In this document: positions 34,506-41,652 of the stretch, one piece after another
Layout: each line of letters begins with the position of its first letter
Numbering within the stretch: position 1 is the first letter of the stretch
NCBI GenBank assembly: GCA_965116665.1
Contig: OZ220709.1
Location: 3,472,001-3,536,000 of the forward strand
Reading direction: 5' to 3'
DNA: 64,000 nucleotides
Source of the DNA: Aldehydirespirator sp965116665
GTDB taxonomy: Bacteria; Actinomycetota; Acidimicrobiia; Acidimicrobiales; Aldehydirespiratoraceae
Program-made: the position numbers and the translations under genes
The notes under the pieces: generated by a model
The model's input: the letters and a program-made list of their open reading frames with translations, nothing else
What the model was told of the DNA's origin: nothing
Databases searched by the model: none

Positions 34506-34552
34506 GAATTGGCAGCGTTGTGCACGCATAGCGAGCATTTCGCTGCCAATTC
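34506..34552. repeat. Hairpin repeat 1
   Basis: A perfect 12-bp inverted repeat GAATTGGCAGCG (34506-34517) / CGCTGCCAATTC (34541-34552) around a 23-nt loop that contains GTGCAC. It stands between the epimerase stop and the amidohydrolase start, upstream of the latter. Confidence 0.75.
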
Positions 34553-34576
34553 ACAAGCACGCTCCGACCAATCCGA

Positions 34577-34623
34577 GAACTGGCAGCGTTGTGCACGCAT
34601 AGCGAGCATTTTGCTGCCAGTTC
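34577..34623. repeat. Hairpin repeat 2, covarying with repeat 1
   Basis: Arms GAACTGGCAGC (34577-34587) / GCTGCCAGTTC (34613-34623) around a loop nearly identical to that of repeat 1. The T:A pair of repeat 1 is a C:G pair here, changed on both arms, so pairing is preserved. Confidence 0.75.
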
Positions 34624-34634
34624 CGCTGGAAGGG

Positions 34635-35582
34635 TCACCCGGCCAGCCTCCTCAACTCGAATGCGTAGTGGCTCAATCCGGCCTCTATGTCGAAGGTGGG
34701 CTTCCAGCCCAGCGCGGCCTCGGTGTGGGACAGGTCGAGCGGGTCACCGGCCGACACCGCCGGCGGCTGGCCCGGGATGACCTGCACCTTCAGGTCGTTG
34801 AATACCCGCCGGGCCGCGGCCACCAGGTCCTCGAAGGTGGTGATCGTGCCGGTCCCGATGTTGAACACCGCCTGCTCGGGCAGGTCCACGGTGGCGGCAA
34901 GGTCCACCGCCCGGCCGACGTCGAGGTCGTACACGTACTCGAAGTCCATGGTGTGCTTCTGGTCGACGAAGGCGGTCTGGCCCAAGATGGCGGCCTGGAG
35001 CAGGGCCTGGATCTTGGACCCGAATGATCCTCCCTCGAAGTGGCCGTAGCCGTAGGCGTTGGCCGGTCGCAGGATGGCCAGCTCGAAGCCGAACTCCTTC
35101 TGGTAGCTCTCCGCGGCCAGCTCCTTCATGACCTTGGAGTTGCCGTAGGCCCGTCCGGGCCCCCGGGGCGCGTCCTCGGTGAGGGGCGCGCCCCTTGCCC
35201 GCCGCCGGTCGTACACCGCGAAGCTGCTGATGAGCACCAGCCGGCGCGCCCGATTGAGCCGCACCGCTTCGAGGACGTTGATGGTGCCGGTGACATTCAC
35301 CTCGAGACCGGTGTAGAGCTGGCGCGACACGCTGTCGCCGATCAGGCCGGCGGTGTGCACCACCGTGTCCGCCTTGTGGTCCCGCATAGCGCCGAGGACC
35401 GCGGAGGAGTCTCGGATGTCGGCCCTCACGGTGGGAATGTCGGCCGCTACCGGTCCGAGGCGCTCATGCAGATAGTCGGGACGCTCCTGAAGGTCCAGGA
35501 ACACGACCTGCTCGCCCCTCTGGAGGGCGCAGCGGGCGAAGGAGGTGCCCACCAGCCCGATTCCGGTCACCAGTGTGGTCAT
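34635..35582 (-). CDS. NAD-dependent epimerase/dehydratase
   Basis: A 315-residue extended SDR: VTGIGLVGTSFARCAL in the nucleotide-binding position, SSFAVYDRR, then YGNSKVMKELAAESY with the catalytic Y-x3-K, and FNIGTGTITTFEDLV. It acts on a sugar nucleotide or on a free sugar acid (as uronate dehydrogenases do). Last gene of the VOC - FAD monooxygenase - RidA - epimerase operon; ATGA overlap with RidA. A paralogue is at 52949. Confidence 0.83.
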   Translation of the reverse strand: MTTLVTGIGLVGTSFARCALQRGEQVVFLDLQERPDYLHERLGPVAADIPTVRADIRDSSAVLGAMRDHKADTVVHTAGLIGDSVSRQLYTGLEVNVTGTINVLEAVRLNRARRLVLISSFAVYDRRRARGAPLTEDAPRGPGRAYGNSKVMKELAAESYQKEFGFELAILRPANAYGYGHFEGGSFGSKIQALLQAAILGQTAFVDQKHTMDFEYVYDLDVGRAVDLAATVDLPEQAVFNIGTGTITTFEDLVAAARRVFNDLKVQVIPGQPPAVSAGDPLDLSHTEAALGWKPTFDIEAGLSHYAFELRRLAG

Positions 35583-36064
35583 GGGTCGGAAACCTCGAAC
35601 TCTCCGTTGATTTCGACGGGCTGCTGGCGGGGCAGGCTGGCCATGCCGACCGCGGCCCGGGCATGGCTGCCGCGCTCGGGGCCGAACAGTTCGAAGAACA
35701 GGTCTGAGGCGCCGTCGACGACCCTCGGCATGAGCTCGAAGTCGGGGGTGGAGTTGACCATCCCCAGCAGCCGCACAACCCGGCGGACCCGGTCGAGGTC
35801 GCCGAGCTCGGCCCGCAGCGTGGCCAGGATCGACAGCCCGCAGGCCTTGGCCGCCTCATAGCCCTGCTCGACGGTCAGCTCGGCGCCGAGTTTGCCCCTG
35901 CGCACGATGTCCATGCCGGGATGGTGCGGTCCGTGACCCGACACGAACATCACATCGCCGACGCGGACACAGCCCCGGCGGTTGGCGCTGGGAAACTGCC
36001 GGGGCTCGGGCAGGGTGAGCCCCATCGCGGCCAGCCGGGCCTCGACCCCGCCAGATGCCGTCAC
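35579..36064 (-). CDS. RidA family protein
   Basis: A 161-residue YjgF/RidA protein: VRVGDVMFVSGHGPHH, VRRVVRLLGMVNSTPDF, and the final RAAVGMASLPRQQPVEINGEF. GTG start overlaps the FAD monooxygenase stop (GTGA), and its stop overlaps the epimerase start. In this position it may act on an unstable oxygenation product, as some RidA-like proteins of aromatic pathways do. Confidence 0.85.
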   Translation of the reverse strand: MTASGGVEARLAAMGLTLPEPRQFPSANRRGCVRVGDVMFVSGHGPHHPGMDIVRRGKLGAELTVEQGYEAAKACGLSILATLRAELGDLDRVRRVVRLLGMVNSTPDFELMPRVVDGASDLFFELFGPERGSHARAAVGMASLPRQQPVEINGEFEVSDP

Positions 36065-37269
36065 AGGATCGCCGCGGCCTCGCGCACGCTGGAGATCAGC
36101 GACGCTCTCAACAGGAACTCCCGGGCCAGGACGGGATCGTCGGCCGAGCGGCGCAGCTCGTCGCGGTTGCGGCGTCGCACCTCGGGGTCGGCCTCGGCCA
36201 TCAGCTTCTTGTTGCGGATGGTGATGGCCTGCACGTGGGCGACGGCCACATGCCGGCGCTGGCGGACGTAGCGGTCCAACACCTCGTCGCCGGCCTCGTC
36301 CCGCAGCACCGACGACAGCTTGGCGGCCAGGTTCACGGCGTCGTGTATGCCGCTGTTCATGCCCATGGCACCGATTGGGCTGTTGACGTGGGCCGCGTCG
36401 CCGGCCAGCAGCACCCGTCCCGCCCGGAAGGTCTCGGCGACCCTCTGGTGGACGGTGTACAGCGACTTCGACACCACCTCGTAGGGCTCCCCGGTGGGGT
36501 GGAACCGCTGGAGCCCGGCCTCGATGACGTCGTCGTCGAGGAGCGCGTCGGGATCGGCGTTCACGTCGGCGGGCAGCACCACCCGCCACAGGTCGGTCCA
36601 CCTGAACAGGTTGGCCCACTCGACCGGGTCGAGGATGTAGTTGCGACAGCCGTAGCCCAGGACCGAATCGAAGTCGAACAGCACGCTCAGCGTCATGGTG
36701 CGGTCGGGGAAGGCGAACCCTTCGAAGTCGATGCCGAGCTGCTTGCGCACCACGCTGTGGGCGCCCTCGCAACCCACCAGATGGCTGCCCCGCAGTTCCT
36801 GGTGCTCCCCGTCGGCGGTCTCGACCGTTGCGGTCACCGAGTCGGAGTCCTGGCGGAAGCCGGTGAACTCGGTGCCGGTGCGGATCTCGATCAGGTCGTC
36901 GCTTGAGGCCATCTTGAGCGACTCCTCCACCAGCTTGAGGCGATCGCACTGCAGTGCGTGGGGGAAGCGGGTGTCACCGGCCAGCACACCGTGATCGAAC
37001 ACCGCGATGGGCTCGGAGTCGCCGCGGTCCCAGTAATGCACGAGGGGAGCGACGATGCCGCGGGGCTCGAGGCGCTCGTAGAGGCCGATGTCGTCGAGCA
37101 TCTCCAGGGTGGCCGCGTGGATGGTTCCGGCCCGCCGGACCTGGTCGAGCAGGTCCACCAGCCTCTCGACCACCACCACCCGGTGGCCGCGCCCGGCGAG
37201 GGACAGGGCCAGCACCAGACCCACCGGCCCGGCGCCGGCGATCAGCACCCGGTCGTCAGCTCGTGCCAC
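36061..37269 (-). CDS. FAD-dependent aromatic-ring-type monooxygenase
   Basis: A 402-residue class A flavoprotein hydroxylase: the first dinucleotide motif IAGAGPVGLVLALSLAGRG, the DG-type segment LVGCEGAHSVVRKQLGI and the late GDAAHVNSPIGAMGMNSG that closes on FAD. It probably hydroxylates a phenolic or related ring with NAD(P)H. Its start overlaps the VOC gene by 14 nt. Confidence 0.87.
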   Translation of the reverse strand: MARADDRVLIAGAGPVGLVLALSLAGRGHRVVVVERLVDLLDQVRRAGTIHAATLEMLDDIGLYERLEPRGIVAPLVHYWDRGDSEPIAVFDHGVLAGDTRFPHALQCDRLKLVEESLKMASSDDLIEIRTGTEFTGFRQDSDSVTATVETADGEHQELRGSHLVGCEGAHSVVRKQLGIDFEGFAFPDRTMTLSVLFDFDSVLGYGCRNYILDPVEWANLFRWTDLWRVVLPADVNADPDALLDDDVIEAGLQRFHPTGEPYEVVSKSLYTVHQRVAETFRAGRVLLAGDAAHVNSPIGAMGMNSGIHDAVNLAAKLSSVLRDEAGDEVLDRYVRQRRHVAVAHVQAITIRNKKLMAEADPEVRRRNRDELRRSADDPVLAREFLLRASLISSVREAAAIL

Positions 37270-37702
37270 CGGAATCTGCCGGTTCGGCTCCCTCGGGATC
37301 CCGCAGCGCCCCGATCCAGCCCGACGTGGTCAGATCGAACACCAGGCCGTCGGGCGAGCGGTACTTGACCTCGTAGTAGCGGTTGGGCTCGTCGGGCCGC
37401 CGGCCCCTCAGATGCTCGGCCCCGGCCCGCTCCACCTGCTCCGACGCGTCGTTGAGGTCGTCGACCCACATGCCGAAGTGGTACAGGCCGTAGAAGGGCT
37501 CCGAACCGTCCCCGTCCTCGGTGACCCCGACGACGGGGTCGTCGCCGAAGTGAAGCAGGGCGACGTTCATCACCCCGTCGGTCATGTACACGCCGCGTCC
37601 GGCGTCGCCGGCCTTGGTCATACCGAAGGCTTCCTCGAAGAAGGCCTGGGCCGCGGCCACGTCGGGCACCGAGATGGCGAGATGTCTGAGCCGGGCAGCC
37701 AC
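37256..37702 (-). CDS. VOC (glyoxalase/bleomycin-resistance/extradiol dioxygenase fold) protein
   Basis: A 148-residue vicinal oxygen chelate protein: RHLAISVPDVAAAQAFFEEAF, LYHFGMWVDDL and YEVKYRSPDGLVFDLTTSGW. The first histidine, the middle histidine and the late glutamate or aspartate are in places used as metal ligands. Its activity could be isomerase or ring cleavage of the product of the adjoining monooxygenase. GTG start 11 nt after GTATAC box 7; first gene of the operon. Confidence 0.83.
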   Translation of the reverse strand: MAARLRHLAISVPDVAAAQAFFEEAFGMTKAGDAGRGVYMTDGVMNVALLHFGDDPVVGVTEDGDGSEPFYGLYHFGMWVDDLNDASEQVERAGAEHLRGRRPDEPNRYYEVKYRSPDGLVFDLTTSGWIGALRDPEGAEPADSGGTS

Positions 37703-37711
37703 AGCGACTGA

Positions 37712-37721
37712 CTGTATACAA
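37712..37721. promoter_or_regulatory. GTATAC box 7
   Basis: CTGTATACAA (GTATAC at 37714-37719), 11 nt before the GTG of the VOC-led minus-strand operon. The same gap (37703-37901) also contains an AT-rich stretch toward the protease genes. Confidence 0.55.
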
Positions 37722-37796
37722 CTGCCGCAAACGACATCTCATCAGCCGGCACGAACTGCCGAGACCGCGAAACAGGCAACCGGGAGTTGTGTTCGT

Positions 37797-37826
37797 GGTT
37801 ATATTGACATATAATGAAATATAATG
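37797..37826 (+). promoter_or_regulatory. AT-rich putative promoter region upstream of aspartic protease genes
   Basis: An island of AT-rich DNA in a GC-rich setting: TTGACA at 37804-37809 and two TATAAT sequences at 37810-37815 and 37820-37825, repeated as ATATAATGAA/ATATAATGAC. The TTGACA-TATAAT spacing is not canonical, so the exact promoter is unclear. Confidence 0.4.
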
Positions 37827-37901
37827 ACAGCGACAGGCAGGCGGACAGGCGGGCGGACTAGGGGCCGGATGTGGCTGCCCTTCAAGGACTGGGAGGGACC
37901 A

Positions 37902-38303
37902 GTGGGCACATTCGACTGGCCGATCCGGCTCGACAGCATGGACGGTGAGAGGTCTCTGCATCTGGACGCCCTGGTGGACACCGGCAGCAGCTGCACATCG
38001 GCGCCGGCCGGCCTGCTCCACGAGTTGGGAGTCGTACCCACGATGAAGGTCGAGATGGAACTGGCCGACGGGCGGACCGCCATCTACGACATGGGCGAGG
38101 CCCGGGCCACAGTGAGCGGGCGTAGTGCCATTACCTGGGTGATCTTCGGTGACGATGACGCCCGTCCACTGCTGGGGGCCCACACGCTCCAGGGGCTTCT
38201 CTTGACCGTGGACCCCTGGAAGCACGAGGTGGTGCCAACGCCCTACATCCTGGGCAGAAGCTCGCCGTCGACCACCCGTCGACGGCACCTACCTGACTCC
38301 TGA
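37902..38303 (+). CDS. Clan AA (retropepsin-like) aspartic protease, copy 1
   Basis: A 133-residue small aspartic-protease domain. The catalytic loop LVDTGSSCT has Asp26; the second conserved region is ARPLLGAHTLQGL. Such single-domain proteins dimerise to form one active site like retroviral proteases. The GTG at 37902 is chosen because GGGAGGG (37891-37897) sits before it; an ATG at 37824 would add 26 arginine-rich residues. It is about half identical to the next gene. Substrate unknown. Confidence 0.75.
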   Translation: MGTFDWPIRLDSMDGERSLHLDALVDTGSSCTSAPAGLLHELGVVPTMKVEMELADGRTAIYDMGEARATVSGRSAITWVIFGDDDARPLLGAHTLQGLLLTVDPWKHEVVPTPYILGRSSPSTTRRRHLPDS

Positions 38304-38327
38304 GGTAGGCACACCCGCAAAGACCCC

Positions 38328-38702
38328 ATGAGAGGACGGAACCCGACGGGCACATTCAGCCGGCCGATGCGGCTGGACAGCACGGACGGCGAGCGATCCC
38401 TGCAACTCGACGCGTTGGTGGACACCGGCAGCTTCTACACGATCGTGCCCGCCAGCCTACTGAGGGGGCTGGCAACCGTACCGACCGAGAAGGTCGGGCT
38501 TGAACTCGCTGACGGAAGGCGGGTCGCCTGGGACATCGGCGAGGCCCGAGCCACGGTCGATGGCCGCACCGTCACGACCCTCGTGGTCTTCGGCGAGGAT
38601 GGCGTCGAACCCGTTCTGGGGGCCTACACGCTCGAGGGGCTCCGCCTGTCGGTCGATCCGGTCGAAGAGACGCTCGTGCCCATCCCCTACGCGCGGGCGT
38701 AG
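38328..38702 (+). CDS. Clan AA (retropepsin-like) aspartic protease, copy 2
   Basis: A 124-residue paralogue of the preceding gene: GTF, then RLDS, DGERSL and LDALVDTGSFYTIVP (catalytic Asp32), VGLELADGRRVAWDIGEA and EPVLGAYTLEGL. It keeps the canonical hydrophobic-hydrophobic-G motif of the retropepsin fold. The two genes lie 24 bp apart and differ mostly outside the active-site loop, indicating tandem duplication followed by divergence. They may form homo- or heterodimers. Confidence 0.78.
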   Translation: MRGRNPTGTFSRPMRLDSTDGERSLQLDALVDTGSFYTIVPASLLRGLATVPTEKVGLELADGRRVAWDIGEARATVDGRTVTTLVVFGEDGVEPVLGAYTLEGLRLSVDPVEETLVPIPYARA

Positions 38703-38770
38703 CGCCGCTGACCTAGCGCCGGTACGTACGGTGGGGTGCGACGTTTGATGCCCACCTACATTCGGGCGCT

Positions 38771-40300
38771 GTGATCGGGCGACAGAGACAAGCGGCGGTG
38801 TCGACAGGACACCGGCGGGCCACCGACACGGCGGTGGCATTGCTGCGAGCCGGCGCATCAGCGGCCGACGCGGCCATCGCCGCCGATGCGGTGATGGGTG
38901 TGGTGGAGCCCACCGGCACCGGCGTCGGCGGCGACCTGATGGCCGTGGTGGCGACTCGCGAGGGAGTGGCGGCACTCGCCGGGGCCGGCCGCTCGGGACG
39001 GCGCACCGACCCGGCATCCGTGCCCGACAACGGCCACGGCTTCGTGCCGTCCGTGGGAGGCGGCGCGGTGACCGTGCCGGGGGCGGCGGCGGCCTGGGCT
39101 GACCTGCACGACCGGTTCGGTCGCCTGCCGTGGCCAGCCCTGTTCGAGCCTGCCATCGAGGCCGCCACCGAGGGTGCCGAAGTCGGCGCGACCGGAAGCC
39201 GACTCTGGGAGGGCTCCCGCAGCCGGCTCGACGCCGCAGGCGAGGCCCTCTATTTCCCGGATGGCACGGCTCCCGCACCGGGACAGCGCTGGTGCAACCC
39301 CGCCCTGGCCGCGGTCCTGGCCCAGGTCGCCGCCGACGGACCCGAAGCCCTGTACCGCGGCCCGCTGGCCCAAGCCATTGCCAGCGCGACCCTGGCGGCA
39401 GGCGGGAGCCTGCACACCGACGACCTCGCCCAGCATCGCAGCGAGTGGGTGGAGCCGCTGCAGGCCAGCCTGGGCGATCACGACCTGCTCACGGTGCCAG
39501 CCCCCTGCCAGGGCACAGCAATGGCTCTGGCCGCCCAATGGGTTCACGAACGGGGACTCCTGGGCGTCACCGAAGGAGTAGCAGGAGCCCGCGCCGCGGC
39601 GTCGATGGTCGAAGCGCTCGACCGGGCCTTCGCGGTGGCCCTCGACTGCCTCGCCGACCCGGCCCGGGCCGAGGTGCCCAGCTACGACGAGATGCGATCC
39701 CGGATGGCCGGCGCGCCGCTGCATGGCCCCATGCCGCTCGGTCCGGGCACCGTGTTCACGGTGGTGTTCACACCGGAGCAGGCCGTGGTGCTCACCTCCA
39801 GCGTGTGCGACCGGTTCGGGTCGGGAGTGACCGTGGCCGAGGGCGGGTTCGTGCTGCAGAGCCGGGGCCGGGGCTTCACCACCGACCTGAGCCACCCCAA
39901 CGCGGTGGGGCCGGCCAAGCGCCCTTACCACACCATCGTCCCCACTCTGATCCTGGAACAGGGACGCCCCGTGCTCGGCATGGGCGTGGTCGGCGGCATC
40001 ATGCAACCCCAGGGGCAGCTGCAGATCCTCCACCGGGTGCTCGGCGGCGCCGACCTAGTCTCGGCGGTGAAAGCCGGCCGGTTCCGCCTGATCGGCGACG
40101 GCCAGGTGACCACCGAGGCCACCCTCGAACCCGCCTGGAGAACCGCAATCGGACAAGCCGGCTACGAGCTCGTCGACACCGCCGACGTCATCGGCGGATT
40201 CGGCGGCGCCCAAGCCGTCCTGCGAGCCAACCACACCCTCACCGCGGCCAGCGATCCCCGACGAGACGGCACCTCAGCCGTCATCGCTCTGCCAGACTGA
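38771..40300 (+). CDS. Gamma-glutamyltransferase family protein with degenerate active site
   Basis: A 509-residue protein of GGT length and layout: TGHRRATDTAVALLRAGASA, PTGTGVGGDL, PGAAAAWADLHDRFGRLPW and FGSGVTVAEGGFVL. The autoprocessing motif, usually TTHxSVVD, reads GTVFTVVF (residues 326-333), so the nucleophilic threonine appears to be Gly326. The SSM-type oxyanion segment is YHTIVPTL and the GSPGG segment is GVVGG. Thus it probably neither self-cleaves nor transfers gamma-glutamyl groups in the usual way. GTG start. Follows the proteases by 68 nt. Confidence 0.78.
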   Translation: MIGRQRQAAVSTGHRRATDTAVALLRAGASAADAAIAADAVMGVVEPTGTGVGGDLMAVVATREGVAALAGAGRSGRRTDPASVPDNGHGFVPSVGGGAVTVPGAAAAWADLHDRFGRLPWPALFEPAIEAATEGAEVGATGSRLWEGSRSRLDAAGEALYFPDGTAPAPGQRWCNPALAAVLAQVAADGPEALYRGPLAQAIASATLAAGGSLHTDDLAQHRSEWVEPLQASLGDHDLLTVPAPCQGTAMALAAQWVHERGLLGVTEGVAGARAAASMVEALDRAFAVALDCLADPARAEVPSYDEMRSRMAGAPLHGPMPLGPGTVFTVVFTPEQAVVLTSSVCDRFGSGVTVAEGGFVLQSRGRGFTTDLSHPNAVGPAKRPYHTIVPTLILEQGRPVLGMGVVGGIMQPQGQLQILHRVLGGADLVSAVKAGRFRLIGDGQVTTEATLEPAWRTAIGQAGYELVDTADVIGGFGGAQAVLRANHTLTAASDPRRDGTSAVIALPD

Positions 40301-40304
40301 TTCT

Positions 40305-40795
40305 CCCCCCGGCCGGCGGAGGGCGCTACCACCGAGCTCCGACCGGCCTCACCGGGCTTCGCCCTAAGATTCGGCCAGTCGGACTCGCTGCGCCCCCTCC
40401 GCCGCCCTGATTGGTCGTGCTGTGCCGGCCGGAACAGACGCGACTCGCTAGGCCGGAGGATGGCGGCGAGTCAGATGACCGACGAATAGGGCGAAGCCCG
40501 TGTCGGTCATCTCGGCTCGGCGACAGGACCCGCCGGCCGGAACAGACGCGACTCGCTAGGCCGGAGGATGGCGGCGAGTCAGATGACCGACGAATAGGGC
40601 GAAGCCCGTGTCGGTCATCTCGGCTCGGCGACAGGACCCGCCGGCCGGAACAGACGCGACTCGCTAGGCCGGAGGATGGCGGCGAGTCAGATGACCGACG
40701 AATAGGGCGAAGCCCGTGTCGGTCATCTCGGCTCGGCGACAGGACCCGCCGGCCGGAACAGACGCGACTCGCTAGGCCGGAGGATGGCGGCAGCG
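40305..40795. repeat. Composite palindromic repeat with 108-bp tandem array of module B
   Basis: Module A spans 40305-40410. From 40431 a unit of exactly 108 bp repeats with starts at 40431, 40539, 40647 and 40755; the fourth is cut after about 40 bp. Each unit carries the GATGACCGAC/GTCGGTCATC hairpin. It fills the 529-bp convergent gap between the GGT-like and isochorismatase-like genes. Because 108 is divisible by three, an open frame with a 36-residue repeat appears, which I do not regard as a gene. Confidence 0.92.
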
Positions 40796-40829
40796 CCCTC
40801 CGCTGGCCGGGGGACTCCCAGTCCGGGCG

Positions 40830-41549
40830 CTAGTTCTGGAGGGTGTTGAGCCAGTCGATGACGTGGTCTAGGGGGGCGATGTCTGCGTACTTCATGTGCA
40901 GGTCGAGCAGGTTGACCTTGTGGGAGATCTGGCTGCGATCGGCCACGCACTCGAAGGGGATGATCACGTCGAAGTTGTACTGGAACGCGTCCACCGCGGT
41001 GGCTCGCACGCAGCCGCTGGTGGTCATGCCGGTGACGACCACGGTGTCGACCTTGTCGTAGACGAGCAGGGCGGCCAGTTCGGTGCCGAAGAACCCGCTC
41101 GGCTTGTGGTGCTTGCACACCACCAGCTCACCCGGATTGGGAGCCAGCTCGTCCACGATCACATCGCCCGGCGGCAGGTCCGGGTCCGGGAGGCGGCGGC
41201 CCACCGTCTTCCAGCGGCCCTTCTGAGACGGTGCCGCCGAGTGGGTGGGGTCCTCGTACATCTTGGTGAAGTACACCGGGTAGCCGAGCCGGCGCATCTC
41301 GGCCAGCAGCCGGGCGTTGGCCTCGACCGCCGGCCATCCCGTCTCGGAGTAGCCGGTGGGCCAGCGGCCGTCCACGAAGGCCAGCGTCATGTCCACGATG
41401 ATCAACGCCGGCGACGTGCCCGCGCTGATGGCGCGGAACTGGTCGCCGCTGAAGGTGTCCCCGTAGCCGGCTGCGAGGTACCGGGCTATGTCGTCGGGGG
41501 GTATGGCGTCGTTCCAGGGATACACGGCGCCGGTCCCCCCACTAACCAC
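40830..41549 (-). CDS. Isochorismatase-like cysteine hydrolase
   Basis: A 239-residue hydrolase of the isochorismatase/N-carbamoylsarcosine amidase group with the triad Asp in LIIVDMTLAF, Lys in KHHKPSGFFGT and Cys in TTSGCVRAT. The long N-terminal part with GYGDTF resembles N-carbamoylsarcosine amidases and maleamate amidohydrolases. It probably hydrolyses a C-N bond releasing ammonia. GTG start assumed at 41549; a GTG at 41525 is possible. Confidence 0.83.
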   Translation of the reverse strand: MVSGGTGAVYPWNDAIPPDDIARYLAAGYGDTFSGDQFRAISAGTSPALIIVDMTLAFVDGRWPTGYSETGWPAVEANARLLAEMRRLGYPVYFTKMYEDPTHSAAPSQKGRWKTVGRRLPDPDLPPGDVIVDELAPNPGELVVCKHHKPSGFFGTELAALLVYDKVDTVVVTGMTTSGCVRATAVDAFQYNFDVIIPFECVADRSQISHKVNLLDLHMKYADIAPLDHVIDWLNTLQN

Positions 41550-41580
41550 TATCCCGCTGACAGGCCCCTAGAGAAGCCCA

Positions 41581-41621
41581 CGAGGGAGCACGACCGGCTT
41601 TCATCTGGTCGTGCTCCCTCG
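41581..41621 (-). terminator. Strong 15-bp hairpin after the binding-protein gene
   Basis: Perfect arms CGAGGGAGCACGACC (41581-41595) and GGTCGTGCTCCCTCG (41607-41621) with an 11-nt loop, 31 nt after the stop of the binding-protein gene (minus strand). There is no U-tract, which is common for actinobacterial terminators. Confidence 0.7.
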
Positions 41622-41652
41622 CAGGTGGAGGGGATCTGTCAGTCCTGGGAGA

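Noticed and set aside
37824..37901. Extra N-terminal residues of the first aspartic protease
   Set aside because: The arginine-rich extension has no match in the second copy, and the GTG at 37902 has a good ribosome site.
40411..40833. Open frame with a perfect 36-residue repeat
   Set aside because: It only exists because the 108-bp hairpin repeat is divisible by three; no start context or known repeat domain.
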